Under the pieces are notes generated by a model. It was not told the origin of the DNA, made no database searches, and saw only the letters and a program-made list of their open reading frames with translations. Position numbers and translations under genes: made by a program. Below are positions 53,251 to 63,834 of a stretch of DNA of 64,000 bases, piece by piece (the stretch's first letter is position 1; every line of letters begins with the position of its first letter). The stretch is from Pseudoxanthomonas sp. NC8 (GTDB lineage: Bacteria; Pseudomonadota; Gammaproteobacteria; Xanthomonadales; Xanthomonadaceae). Where the stretch lies: the NCBI GenBank assembly GCA_025232375.1, contig CP060419.1, positions 1,921,001-1,985,000 of the forward strand, given 5' to 3'.

Positions 53251-53862
53251 ATGACCGACACCCTCGCCGCCCCCGCCACGCGCCTGCTCGAAGTGCGGCA
53301 CAGCCGGTTCCTCGCCCAGGCCGCTCCGGTCGAGAACCCGGCGCAGGCCATGGATTTCGTCGCCCGCGTCGTCGACCCCGACGCGACCCACAACTGCTGG
53401 GCCTGGCGACTCGGCCAGGACTACCGTTCCAGCGACGACGGCGAGCCGGCAGGCACCGCCGGCCGGCCGATCCTGACGGCGATCGACGGCCAGGGCTACG
53501 ACCGCATCGCGGTGGTGGTGGCGCGCTGGTTCGGCGGGATCAAGCTCGGCGCCGGCGGACTGGTCCGTGCCTACGGTGGGGCCGCGGCCGAATGCCTGCG
53601 CCTGGCCGTGCGCCAGCCTCTGGTGGCCATGGCCGACATCGAAGTGGCCTGCGGCTTCGAGGACCTCGGCGCGGTGCATGCCGCGCTGGCCGCGCACGCC
53701 GCCGAAAAAACCGGCGAACGCTTCGAGGCCGACGGCGCGCACCTGTCGCTGCGCCTCCCGGCCGCGCAGGTCGCGGCCTTGCAGGTGCGCCTGCGCGATG
53801 CCTCCCGCGACCGCGTCCGCGTCCATGTCCACCCCATGCCAACCCCGGAGATGCATCCATGA
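53251..53862 (+). CDS. YigZ/IMPACT family protein
   Basis: 203 residues, intact. IMPACT N-domain signatures HSRFLAQAAPVENPAQAM, NCWAWRLGQDYRSSDDGEP, GTAGRPILTAIDGQGYDRI, VVVARWFGGIKLGAGGLVRA and YGGAAAECLRLA, with a C-terminal DUF1949-type half. Cytoplasmic, of uncertain biochemical role, perhaps translation-related. The stop overlaps the next start (ATGA). Confidence 0.93.
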   Translation: MTDTLAAPATRLLEVRHSRFLAQAAPVENPAQAMDFVARVVDPDATHNCWAWRLGQDYRSSDDGEPAGTAGRPILTAIDGQGYDRIAVVVARWFGGIKLGAGGLVRAYGGAAAECLRLAVRQPLVAMADIEVACGFEDLGAVHAALAAHAAEKTGERFEADGAHLSLRLPAAQVAALQVRLRDASRDRVRVHVHPMPTPEMHP

Positions 53863-55650
53863 CCGATCGCGACGCCGACCCCGGCAACGACGGCGAACGC
53901 GGTGGCCGCCTGCGCCGGCTTGGCAGCCTGCGCACGCTGTGGCCGTTCGTGCGCCCGCATCGCGGCCTGTTCTTCGCCTGGCTGGTGGCACTGGCAGCGT
54001 CCTCCAGCGCGACCCTCAGCCTGCCGGTGGCGGTGCGCTACATGATCGACCACGGCTTCGGCGGCGGCGCCGGCCAGATCAACGCCGCGTTCGGACTGCT
54101 GTTCGTGGTCGCGGTGGTACTGGCGGTGGCCACAGCGGCGCGCTTCTTCTTCGTGTCGCTGCTCGGCGAGAAGGTCGTGGCCGACCTGCGCGCGCAGCTG
54201 TACGCGCACCTGGTCGGGCTGGACCCGGCCTTCCACGACCGCAGCCGCAGCGGCGAACTGGTCTCGCGCCTGTCGGCCGACGGCGAACTGCTGCGCGGCG
54301 TGATCGGCACGACCATGTCGGTGGCCCTGCGCAGCACGGTCACGGTGATCGGCAGCCTGGCGATGCTGTTCGTGACCAGCCCGCACCTGGCCGCCTATTC
54401 GCTGGTCGGCATTCCGCTGTCGGTGCTGCCCATCGTCCCATGGGCTCGCGGCGGCTGTCGAAGGCCTCGCGCGCCAGCCAGGACCGCGTCGCCGACGCCA
54501 ACGCGCTGGCCGCCGAGACCCTGGGCGCGGTGCGCACCGTCCAGGCCTACGCGCGCGAACCCTACGAGCGCGGCCGCTTCGGCGCCGCCCTCGACGTGGC
54601 CGTGGCCACCGCGCGGCGCCGCATCGGCGCGCAGGCGGCGGTCACCGCCGCGGCCATCGTGCTGGTGTTCGGCGCGATCGTGCTGGTGCTGTGGTCCGGC
54701 GCGCACGACGTGGTCGACGGCACCATGAGCGCCGGCACCCTCGGCCAGTTCGTGCTGTACGCGCTGATCGGCGGCGGCTCGATCGGCGCCTTGGCCGAGG
54801 TCTGGAACGAGCTGCAGCGCGCGGCCGGCGGCATGGGCCGGATCGCCGAACTGCTGGACGAGCAGCCGCAGGTCGCCGCGCCGGCGCAGCCGGTGGCGCT
54901 GCCGCTGCCGGTGCGCGGCGAGATCCGCTTCGAGCAGGTGGTGTTCCACTACCCCGAGCGGATCGATGCACCCGCGCTGGAAGGCTTCGACCTGCATGTG
55001 CGCCCGGGCGAGACGGTGGCGCTGGTCGGCCCGTCCGGCGCCGGCAAGAGCACGGTGCTGTCGCTGCTGCTGCGCTTCCACGACCCGCAGTCCGGCGTGG
55101 TGCGGATCGACGGCATCGACCTGCGCGACACCGATCCGGCGCAGCTGCGCGAACAGGTCGCGCTGGTGCCGCAACAGCCGGTGCTGTTCGCGGCCAGCGC
55201 GATCGACAACATCCGCTATGGCCGGCTGCAGGCCAGCGACGACGACGTCCGTGCCGCGGCGCGCGCCGCCGAGGCCGACGGCTTCATCGAGGCCTTGCCG
55301 CAGGGCTATGCCAGCGAACTGGGCGAGCGCGGGTCGCGCCTGTCGGGCGGCCAGCAGCAGCGCGTCGCCATCGCCCGTGCCCTGCTCAAGGACGCGCCGG
55401 TGCTGCTCCTGGACGAGGCCACCAGCGCGCTCGACGCGCAGAGCGAGCGCGCGGTGCAGCAGGCGCTGGAAAACCTGATGCACGGGCGCACCACGCTGGT
55501 CGTCGCACACCGCCGCCAGCCACCGTGCTGCGCGCGGACCGGATCGTGGTGATGGACGCAGGCCGGATCGTGGCCGAGGGCACCCACGCGCAACTGCTCG
55601 CGCAAGGTGGCCTGTACGCCGAGCTTGCCCGGCTGCAGTTCCTGGACTGA
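53859..55650 (+). CDS. ABC transporter, MsbA/exporter type, frameshifted
   Basis: Half-transporter of about 597 residues. Membrane domain with [20 protein letters not shown] and [18 protein letters not shown]; ATPase with Walker [12 protein letters not shown]-loop [11 protein letters not shown], signature [13 protein letters not shown] and Walker [14 protein letters not shown]. Breaks at 54438 (CCCATGG for CCTGG, restoring [13 protein letters not shown]) and 55515 (expected AHRLATVLRAD, also at a CCTGG). Substrate unknown; resembles the multidrug/lipid exporters called ABC transporter transmembrane region in xanthomonads. Confidence 0.92.
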
Positions 55651-55673
55651 GCGCCGCCACGGCTGCAGGCGGC

Positions 55674-55695
55674 GGCCGCGGCGGTTGCCGCGGCC
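55674..55695. terminator. Bidirectional hairpin between convergent genes
   Basis: Perfect 9-bp stem GGCCGCGGC/GCCGCGGCC with GGTT loop between the ABC gene and the convergent acyl-CoA dehydrogenase gene. No T-run. Confidence 0.5.
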
Positions 55696-55701
55696 CGGCG
55701 C

Positions 55702-57359
55702 CTAGGCGGGCAAGGCGCGGTCGAGGATGGCGACGAAGTCGATCCCGGCCGGCAGCGTGCCCAGCAATAAGGCCATGTTCGCCGTCCAGGCGGCTGCGCA
55801 GGAAGGCCTCCGCCAGCGGACTGCCGGCGGCCTGCAGCACCGAACCCTGCAGCACCAGTGCCAGCCGCTCGACCAGCTCGCGCGCCTGCAGCTCGAGCAC
55901 GTCGGCCGCCGACAACCGGTGTTCGAGCCGGGCGACTTCGCGCTCCAGCAACGGATGCCGGTCCGAGGCATCGAGCAGCGCCGCGCGCAACGCGTGGGCC
56001 GCGGCCGGTTCGCGCGCCAGCGCGCGCAGCACGTCCAGGCACTGGATGTTGCCGCTGCCCTCCCAGATCGAATTCAGCGGCGCCTGCCGGTACAGCCGCG
56101 GCAGGATCGATTCCTCGACGTAGCCGGCGCCGCCCCGGGCACTCCTGCGCCTCGTTCACCAGCGCCGGCGCGCGCCGGCACAGCCAGTACTTGCCGATGG
56201 CCGTGGCGACGCGCGCATAGGCGGCGGCCTGCGGATCGGCCGGAGCGGCGTCCACGGCCGCGGCCACGTGCAGGGCGAAGGCGGTGGCGGCTTCGGACTC
56301 GATCGCCAGGTCGGCCAGCACGTTGGCCATCAGCGGGTGCGCGACCAGCGGCCGGCCGAAGGCGACCCGGTGCCGTGCGTGGTGCAGCGCCTGGGCCAAG
56401 GCCATGCGCGTCTCCGCGGCGGCCCCCAGCATGCAGTCCAGCCGGGTCAGCATCACCATCTCGATGATGGTGGCCACGCCGCGACCTTCCTCGCCGACCC
56501 GCCACGCCTGCGCGCCGCAGAGCTCCACTTCCGACGAGGCATTGGCCCAGTCGCCGAGCTTGTCCTTCAGCCGCATCAGCCGGAACGCATTCTTCGTACC
56601 GTCCGGCAGCCGGCGCGGCATCAGGAAACAGGACAGCCCGGCCGGCGCCTGCGCCAGCACCGGGAAGCCGTCCGACATCGGCGCGGAGAGGAACCACTTG
56701 TGCCCGACCAGCGCCCCCAGGCATCGTTGCCGGGCAACGGCGTCGCGGTGGTCGCGTTGCCGCGCACGTCCGAGCCGCCCTGCTTCTCGGTCATGCCCAT
56801 GCCGAGGGTGATCCCGGCCTTGTCGCCGATGGCGACGTCGCGCGGGTCGTAGTGCGGAGCGGCCGCCTTGTCGGCCCATTCGCTTAATGACGGTTCGCGA
56901 CGCAGCACCGGCACCGCGGCGTGGGTCATGGTCAGCGGGCAGCTGGTTCCGGCTTCGGCCTTGGTGGTGCAGGTAGCTGAGCGCGGCACGGGCCACGTGC
57001 GCGCCCGGCCGCGGCGGCTGCCGGGACAGGCCGGCCACCCCATGCGCCTTGGCCTGCTCCATCAGGCGGTGGTAGGCCGGGTGGAATTCGACCGTATCGA
57101 TGCGATGGCCGTAGCGGTCGTGGGTGCGCAAGCGCGGCCGGTCGCGGTTGGCGTCGAAGCCGAGCCGGTACAGCTCGTCGCCGGCCAGCCGGCCGTAGGC
57201 TTGCAGCGCCGCCGCATGCATCGACGCGCCGGCGGCGGCCACGCCGTCGCGCAGCGCGATGTCGTCGGCCCACAGGTCGCGGGGCTCGAACGGCGGCGGC
57301 TGGTTGCCGACCTCGTGGGTTTCGAACGGCGGCAGGTCCTGCATTCCCGGGACGTGCAT
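55702..57359 (-). CDS. aidB: AidB-like acyl-CoA dehydrogenase, frameshifted
   Basis: Flavoprotein of the acyl-CoA dehydrogenase superfamily, AidB branch, linked in E. coli to the alkylation response. About 552 residues. THEVGNQPPPFEPRDLWADD at the N-terminus; GMGMTEKQGGSDVRGN; VGHKWFLSAPMSDGF; MLGAAAETRMALAQALHHAR; IWEGSGNIQCLDVLRALARE. Breaks near 56940, 56890, 56720, 56140 and 55770. An AidB function rather than isovaleryl-CoA dehydrogenase is suggested by the N-terminal extension and GSGN motif, but not proven. Confidence 0.88.
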
Positions 57360-57405
57360 GGCGATCCTCCCGGCCCGGACCGCCGCGTGCCGGCCGCGCC
57401 CGGGC

Positions 57406-59478
57406 TCAGCTGAAGTCGAAGTTCATCGCCGCGCCGACCGGCGCGACGAAACCTCCGGATACGTAGTCCACGCCGACGCTGAACAGCTGGCTCATCGCCT
57501 GTGCGTCCTCGACCCGCTCGGCAATGGTGGTGATGCTCTCCGCGCGGGCCCGCGTGGTGATCTCGCGAACCTTGTCCATGGGCCTCGCCCGGCTTTCCCA
57601 TTTCCTCGGTCAGACCCGGGTCGATCTTGAAGAACGCCGGCTTGAGGTGGGTCAGCAGCTGGAACGAATCCAGCCCGGAACCGAACTGCTCCCAGGCCGA
57701 AGCGGCACCCCATCGGCGCGATCGCGGCAAGGAACTGCTGGGCGTTGCGCAGGTGGGTGAACACCTTGGCCTCCGGCGCTTCCAGCCAGAGACGCTCGCC
57801 GGGCACGCCCTGGGCCGCCAGTTCACGGCCGACCAGCTCGACCATGGCCGGGTCGGCGAAGGATGCCGGGCTGATCCGCACCAGCAGCCGGGTCTGGCGG
57901 CCGGCGCGTTCGCGCTCGCCAAGCACCGCGATCGCATGGCGCACCACCCACAGGTCGATCTCGCCGAGCAGGCCATGCTCTTCGGCGATGCCGGGAAGCC
58001 GGACGGCGTGACCAGCTCGCCGTTGGCGTCGACGCGCAGCTGCGCCTCGTACAGTTCGCCCGGTTCGCCCTGCAGGCTCAGCATCGGCTGGTAGTGGAGG
58101 ACGAAGCCCTCGCCGACCAGCGCCTCGCGGATGCGCGCGACCCAGAGCTGGACGCGCTCCTCCTCGGCACGGTCGACCGCGCCGGGGTCGAACACCTGCA
58201 CGGTGTTGCCACCCAGCTCGACGGCCGAGCCCAGAAGACTGGTTCGCCCGCCGCCAGGATCTGCGGCACGCTGGCGATCTTCTCGCCGATCTGCACGCCA
58301 CCGATGCTCGCGGTCACCGTGACCGAGCGGGCACCGACGCTGAACACGTGCGTGGCGAAGGCCTCGCGCAGCGCGTCGGCCACCGCCCGCGTGCGCGCAT
58401 GGTTGCCTTCCAGCAGCAGGGCGAAACTGTGCTCGCCGAAGCGCGCGACCCCTGGCATCGTCGTCAACCGTGGCACGCACCCGCGCGGCCAGCGCCGCGA
58501 TCAGCGCGTCGGCCGAGTCCAGGCCGATATCCGGCAGCAGCCGCGCGTAATGGTCCGGGTCGACCAGCAGGAAGCCGTACTGGCCGCCGTCGCGGCCGAC
58601 CGACGCCACCGCGTCCTCGAGCAGGTGCATGAACGTGGGCCGGTTGAGCAGGCCGGTGACCCTGGTCGCGGCGGCGCAGTTCCTCGACCTCGCGCGCCAG
58701 CTCCGGGTCCAGCTCCTCGCGACGGCGGAACACCACCTGCACGCAGGCCTCGCCCTCGTAGCTGGCGGTGGCGAATTCGAGCTTCGCCGGGAAGGTGCTG
58801 CCATCGACGTGGCGCGCCTCCATCAGGTACTCGGCCGGCGGCGGCTCGCCCTTGGACAGGGACTTGAGCAGCTGCTTGAAGCCCTCGATGTGCTGCGGCC
58901 CGACCAAGGTCCAGCAGCGACATGCCCTCGACCTCGTCGAACGCCTCGAACCCGAACATCTCCAGGTAGGCGTCGTTGGCGCGGATGTGCATGCCCTCGT
59001 GGATGTAGGCGACCGGGTCGCGCGAGGAGGCGATCAGCGAGTCGCAGCGGCGCTCGGTCTCGCGCAGCTGCGCCTCGAGCCGGCGCAGCCCGCGGCGCGC
59101 CTCCAGGTCTGCCCATTCGCGGCGGACCGTCTCCAGCAGGTGTTCGGGGCGGTGCTTGAGCACCAGCGCGCGCGCGCCGCCGCCGAGGCTGGCGAGCACG
59201 GCGGCCTCGTCGATCCGGTCGACCAGCTGCAGCAGCGGCAGGTCCTTGCCGCTGGCGGCGACCTGGGCGCGGACCTGGTCCAGCGGCATCGACGCCGCAT
59301 CCGCCGCCACCGCCAGGTCGACCGGCTGGCTGGCGACCATCTGCGCCAGTTCGGCCGCATTCTGCGGACGCAAGGGGCGTACCGCGATGCCGCCGTTGCG
59401 CAGGGTACTGACGATCGCTTCGGCGTCTTCCACGCGGTCGTCGACGATGAGCAGGCGGATCGCTGTGTCTTTCTGCAT
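57406..59478 (-). CDS. fimX: FimX-type degenerate GGDEF/EAL cyclic di-GMP effector, frameshifted
   Basis: About 690 residues, the length of xanthomonad FimX. Receiver-like N-terminus RLLIVDDRVEDAEAIV; PAS domain SLIASSRDPVAYIHEGM; GGDEF domain with VARFGEHSFALLL in place of GGDEF, so no cyclase activity is expected; EAL domain with YEAQLRV and LEQFGSGLD in place of active-site motifs, so a c-di-GMP receptor rather than an enzyme. Known FimX proteins control type IV pilus extension. Breaks near 58905, 58665, 58450, 58240, 58000, 57703 and 57582; the last two lie on CCTGG. Confidence 0.85.
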
Positions 59479-59666
59479 GCGGAGGGTAGGAACCTTCGGG
59501 AGATGGGCGCGTCGGGGGAATGCGCCCGGGGGCAGCCGGTTTAATACACGATGGCCGGCGGAGCGTCCATGAGCCGGCGCCTGAAAGCCGGCGGCCGTCA
59601 CCGCCCGGCGCTATAGGATGTGCCCCGGGCCGTTATGGGCCTGCGAGCCGCTGGAGGAAGCGGGAC

Positions 59667-60183
59667 ATGGGTATCGAGATCGAGCGCAAGTTCCTGGTCA
59701 TCGGCGAGGCCTGGCGCGAAGCGGCCGAGCGGGTCCAGCCGATGGCACAGGGCTACCTGAACGACCTGGGCGCGGTCGAAGGCGGCGCGCAGAAGGCGTC
59801 GGTCCGGGTGAGGATCGAGGGCGGGCACGCCTTCCTCAACATCAAGTCGCGCGAGGCCGGGCATACCCGCCGGGAATTCGACTATCCGCTGCCGGTCGAG
59901 GACGCGCGCCAGCTGCTGGCGTTGTGCGTCGGCGGCCTGGTCGACAAGCGCCGCCACTACGTCCGCCACGAGCGCCACCTGTGGGAGGTGGACGAGTTCC
60001 TCGGCGAGAACGCCGGCCTGGTGGTGGCGGAGATCGAGCTGGACTCGGCCGACGAGGCCTTCGCCCCCCCCCGCCTGGCTGGGCCAGGAGGTCACCGACC
60101 TGCAGCAGCGCTACTACAACCTGGCGCTGGCCGGGGGGCCGTACCTCCGCTGGACCGCCGCCGAGCGCGGCGGCGCGCCCTGA
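59667..60183 (+). CDS. CYTH domain protein (triphosphate tunnel metalloenzyme), frameshifted
   Basis: About 171 residues. N-terminal signature MGIEIERKFLV (ExExK), SVRVRIEGGHAFLNIKS, DYPLPVEDARQLL, RHYVRHERHLWEVDEF and LVVAEIELDSADEAF. CYTH tunnel enzymes hydrolyse inorganic triphosphate or related substrates. The break near 60067 is in a nine-C run; the frame then continues WLGQEVTDLQQRYYNLALA to the stop at 60183. Confidence 0.9.
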
Positions 60184-60220
60184 CCTTGACCGGGCAGCCG
60201 GCCGCCCCCACCTGCCCTCC

Positions 60221-60913
60221 ATGAGAATCGACATCTGGTCCGACGACGTGGTCTGCCCCTGGTGCTGGATCGGCAAGCACCGCTTCGAGCGCGGCGTGGA
60301 GCTGCTCGGCGCCGACGCACCGCCGCTGGAGGTGCACTGGCATCCGTTCCAGCTGGACCCGGAAGCGGACGCCACCCCGGTGCCGTTGCGCGAGGCCTAC
60401 GCCGCCAAGTTCGGCAGCGCCGAGCGCACCGAGCAGATCCTGTCCCAGACCCAGTCGACCGCACGCGCCGAAGGCTTGCCGATGGACTTCGAGCGCGGTA
60501 AGGTCCGGGTCACCACCCTGCCCGCGCACCGGCTGATGTGGCTGGCCGCGCGCGAAGGCGATGCGCCGGCGGTCGGCGAGGCGCTGTTCCGCGCCCATTT
60601 CGCCGAGGGCCGCAACTTGGCCGATGCGCAGACCCTCGTCGATGCCGGTGCCGCAGGCGGGCTGGCGGCGGCGCGGGTCCGGGCCTTCCTCGACTCCGAC
60701 GAGGGCCTGGCCGAGGTCCGCGCGCAGCTCGGTAAGGCCTGAGGCGATGGGCATCCGTGCGGTGCCGACCTTCGTCATCGATGGCCGCTACGCGGTCCAG
60801 GGGTGGCAGGCACCGGAGCTGTTCGCCCAGGCGCTGCGCAGGCGATGGCCGAACGCGCACCCGCAGCCGCCGCCTCCACCGACGCCTGCGGGCCGGACAG
60901 CTGCGCCACATAG
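60221..60913 (+). CDS. DsbA family oxidoreductase, FrnE-like, frameshifted
   Basis: Cytoplasmic thioredoxin-fold disulfide oxidoreductase of about 230 residues. Active site CPWC in [16 protein letters not shown]; cis-Pro in [18 protein letters not shown]-terminal Cys pair in [11 protein letters not shown], a feature of this group. Breaks at 60731-60738 (TAAGGCCTG for CCAGGCC, giving a premature stop) and near 60840. FrnE-like proteins serve redox homeostasis and stress tolerance in related bacteria. Confidence 0.9.
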
Positions 60914-61152
60914 GCACGGGCCTGCACCGGCCGCATCGTTGCCGCGCTCGCGCCGGCACAAGCCGGGGCGCCACTGCCGGGGCGCGGTGGTAAGGCATCG
61001 CCCGCGGATCGCAGCCGAGTGGACATCACTGGCGAAAAGCCGCCGGAACCGGCGGATCCGCGGCGTAGCGGGCGATCCCGGCTCCTACAGCTTCACCCGC
61101 ATCTGCGACAATGGCCCGGCGCGCGGACGGCGCGCGACATGGAGTTCCCCGC

Positions 61153-62150
61153 ATGCTCGTGATCGGCGTCGCCGGCACCGAACTGACCGCGCAGGAGCGC
61201 GACTGGCTGCAACACGACGCCGTCGCCGGCGTGATCCTGTTCAAGCGCAACTTCGCCTCGCGCGAGCAGGTGGCCGAGCTGTCGGCCGCGATCCGCGCCG
61301 CCGCGCCGCGCCCGCAGCTGATCTGCGTGGATGGGAGGGCGGTCGCGTGCAGCGCTTCCGCGACGGCTACAGCGACCTGCCGCCGCTGCAGCATTTCGGC
61401 GAACTGTACGCCCGCGACCGCGAGGCCGCGCTGAAGCTGGCCGAGGAGCACGCCTGGCTGATGGCCAGCGAGATCCGCGCCAGCGGCGTCGACCTCAGCT
61501 TCGCCCCGGTGGTCGACCTGGACGCGGCAACCGCGCGATCGGCGACCGCGCCTTCAGCGACGACCCGCAGGTGGTCGCCGCCTTCACCCGCGCCTACGTG
61601 CGCGGCATGCATGGCGTCGGCATGGCCGCCACGCTCAAGCACTTTCCCGGCCACGGCACCGTGCTCGAGGACACCCACTTCGACGACGCGGTCGATCCGC
61701 GGCCGCTGGACGTGCTGCGCGCGGAGGACCTGGTGCCGTTCGCGGCCGGGATCGAGGCCGGCGCCGACGCGGTGATGATGGCGCACGTGGCCTATCCGCA
61801 GGTCGCACCGGAACCGGCCGGCTATTCGCGGCGCTGGATCGAGGAGATCCTGCGCGCCGAGATGGGTTTCCGCGGCGTGGTCTTCTCCGACGACATCGGC
61901 ATGGCCGCGGCGTACTCGGCCGGCGGGGTCAAGGCGCGGATCGACGCGCACCTGGACGCCGGCTGCGACGTGGTCCCTGGTCTGCCATCCCGAACTGGCC
62001 GAGGAATCCCTGCGCGCGGTCGAAGGCCGCCGCCTCAACACTGCCGCGCTCACCGGCCTGATCGGCCGCGGTGCGCTGGGCTGGGCCGGCCTGCTGGCCG
62101 ACGCCCGCTACGGCGGCGCGCAGTCGCGCCTGCCGTCCACGGCCGCCTGA
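61153..62150 (+). CDS. nagZ: Beta-N-acetylhexosaminidase NagZ, frameshifted
   Basis: Glycoside hydrolase family 3 enzyme of cell-wall recycling, about 332 residues, cytoplasmic, single domain. [31 protein letters not shown]; catalytic His loop [17 protein letters not shown]; nucleophile Asp in [13 protein letters not shown]. Breaks at 61333 (the [10 protein letters not shown] block), 61530 and 61977 (CCCTGG for CCTGG). Precedes hpt, as in other xanthomonads. Confidence 0.95.
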
Positions 62151-62193
62151 CCGGCCCGCCTTCCACCACCACCCATTCCGGTAGCCCCATCCG

Positions 62194-62777
62194 ATGTCCG
62201 AACTCCTGATCGCCGAAGTCCTCGAAAGGTCCGACCTGCTGGTCGACCGTCCCGCCATCGACGCCGCCATCGCCTCCATGGCCGATGCCATCGCCCATGA
62301 CTACATTGGCGACGTGCCGCCGCACCGCCTGGGCGACAGCTTCGTGCCGGTGTTCCTGACCGTGATGCACGGCGCCCTGCCCTTCGCCGGCCAGCTGGCG
62401 CTGGAGCTGGGCGCGCGCGGCCTGGACCTGCAGTTCGACTACCTGCACGCGACGCGCTACCGCGGCCAGAACCAGGGCGGCGAACTGGTCTGGAAGCACC
62501 GTCCGGCCACCTCGCTGTATGGCCGCCGCGTGCTGATCGCCGACGACATCCTCGACGAAGGCCATACCTGGCCGAAGTGCGCCGCTGGTGCATCGAACAG
62601 GGCGCCACCGACGTGCGCATCGCCGCGCTCACGGTCAAGCAGCACGACCGCTGCGTCGACGGCGTGCGCGCCGACTACGTCGGCCTGACCGTGCCCGACC
62701 GCTACGTGTTCGGTTTCGGTATGGACTACTCCGAGCAGGGCCGCAACCTGCCCGCCATCTACGCGCTGAAGGACTAG
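62194..62777 (+). CDS. hpt: Hypoxanthine-guanine phosphoribosyltransferase, frameshifted
   Basis: Purine salvage enzyme of 194 residues. FVPVFLTVMHGALPFAGQLA; catalytic/PRPP loop RRVLIADDILDEGHT; C-terminus FGMDYSEQGRNLPAIYALKD. One break at 62568: CCTGG where CCCTGG gives HTLAEVRRWC. Its stop codon abuts the left end of the palindromic repeat element. Salvage function pairs with the downstream methylthioinosine phosphorylase, which releases hypoxanthine. Confidence 0.95.
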
Positions 62778-62946
62778 GGCCTGTCAACGCGACTAGGACA
62801 GGCCACGCCGCGCTTGAACGCGTGCAGGACAAGGAAGAACGAGAGAGTTTATGTCGATAAGCGAGCGAGTGATGACGCGGTACTGCGCGTGTTCAAGCAC
62901 GGCCCTTCGGGTTGTCGTGACCTGCCCCAATCGCGTTGACAGGCCC
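62777..62946. mobile_element. 170-bp palindromic MITE-like repeat element between hpt and mtnP
   Basis: Both ends are identical inverted copies of GGGCCTGTCAACGCG (62777-62791 and 62932-62946). The inverted similarity continues inward for about 31 bases with four mismatches, then again in GCTTGAACGCG/CGTGTTCAAGC. The GC-poorer centre (GAGAGTTTATGTCGATAAGC) differs in composition from the neighbours. No coding frame, no clear target duplication. It shows the structure of a non-autonomous inverted-repeat element. Confidence 0.7.
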
Positions 62947-62951
62947 TGAGC

Positions 62952-63692
62952 ATGGACATCGCCCTGGCCGTGATCGGCGGCACCGGCGTCTACCGCCTGG
63001 CCGCGCTCGAGGACGTGGAAGCGCGCCACGTCGACACGCCCTACGGCGCGCCGTCCGGGCCGTTGCGCATCGGCCGGCTGGGCGAGCAGCGGATCGCGTT
63101 CCTGGCCCGCCATGGCGAGGGCCACGCGCTGCCGCCACACCGGGTCAACTACCGCGCCAACCTGCATGCACTCAGGCACATCGGGGCGCGGCGGGTGCTG
63201 GCGCTGAACACCGTCGGCGGCATCACCGACGGCTACGGCCCGCGCGTGCTGGCCTGCCCGGACCAGCTGATCGACTACACCTGGGGCCGCGAGTCGACCT
63301 TCTGGGACGGCGAAGGCGAAGCCCTGCACGTGGACTTCGGCCATCCCTACAGCCCGATGTTCCGGCACAAGGTGCTGGCTGCAGCGCGGGTGACCGGCGC
63401 ACGCGTGGTCGACGGCGGCTGCTACGGCGCCACCGGGGCCCGCGGCTGGAGACCAACGCCGAGATCGCGCGCATGCGCCGCGACGGTTGCGACCTTGGTC
63501 GGCATGACCGGCATGCCCGAGGCCGCGCTGGCCCGCGAGCTGGGCCTGGAGTACGCCTGCCTGGCGATCGTGGCCAACTGGGCCGCCGGCTGCGGCGACG
63601 CCCGGGAGATCACCCTGGCCGAAGTGCTGGACAACGTCGCCGCCGCCTCGTCCGGCCTGCCGGAACTGGTCGCCGAGCTCGCCCGCGGTTGA
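62952..63692 (+). CDS. mtnP: S-methyl-5'-thioinosine phosphorylase, with an internal out-of-frame segment
   Basis: MTA phosphorylase-family enzyme of 246 residues that cleaves methylthioinosine to hypoxanthine and methylthioribose-1-phosphate. [66 protein letters not shown]. Between about 63440 and 63495 the frame is shifted and then restored; the correct segment reads [20 protein letters not shown]. The restoring error at 63493 is CCTTGG for CCTGG. Assignment to methylthioinosine rather than methylthioadenosine follows the Pseudomonas PA3004 branch. Confidence 0.88.
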   Translation: MDIALAVIGGTGVYRLAALEDVEARHVDTPYGAPSGPLRIGRLGEQRIAFLARHGEGHALPPHRVNYRANLHALRHIGARRVLALNTVGGITDGYGPRVLACPDQLIDYTWGRESTFWDGEGEALHVDFGHPYSPMFRHKVLAAARVTGARVVDGGCYGATGARGWRPTPRSRACAATVATLVGMTGMPEAALARELGLEYACLAIVANWAAGCGDAREITLAEVLDNVAAASSGLPELVAELARG

Positions 63693-63753
63693 GTCGCCGG
63701 CACGGTCGGCGACAGTGTTAGCGGTAACTCTTGCATCTGATACCACGCGCGCA

Positions 63754-63782
63754 TTGTCAGGCGCCGCGCGGCTTTGCATACT
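63754..63782 (+). promoter_or_regulatory. Promoter of the cold-shock gene
   Basis: TTGTCA (63754-63759), 17-base spacer, CATACT (63777-63782), about 52 bases before the start codon, leaving a short 5' leader. Confidence 0.5.
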
Positions 63783-63834
63783 CCGCCTCGCGGCAATCGC
63801 CGCGCATTCCGTCAATCAAGGATTACGCAGCATC

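Noticed and set aside
60914..61152. A small gene between the FrnE-like gene and nagZ
   Set aside because: No frame has a start with a plausible ribosome site or conserved content; the region holds only GC-rich inverted repeats such as CCGCCGGAACCGGCGG near 61036.
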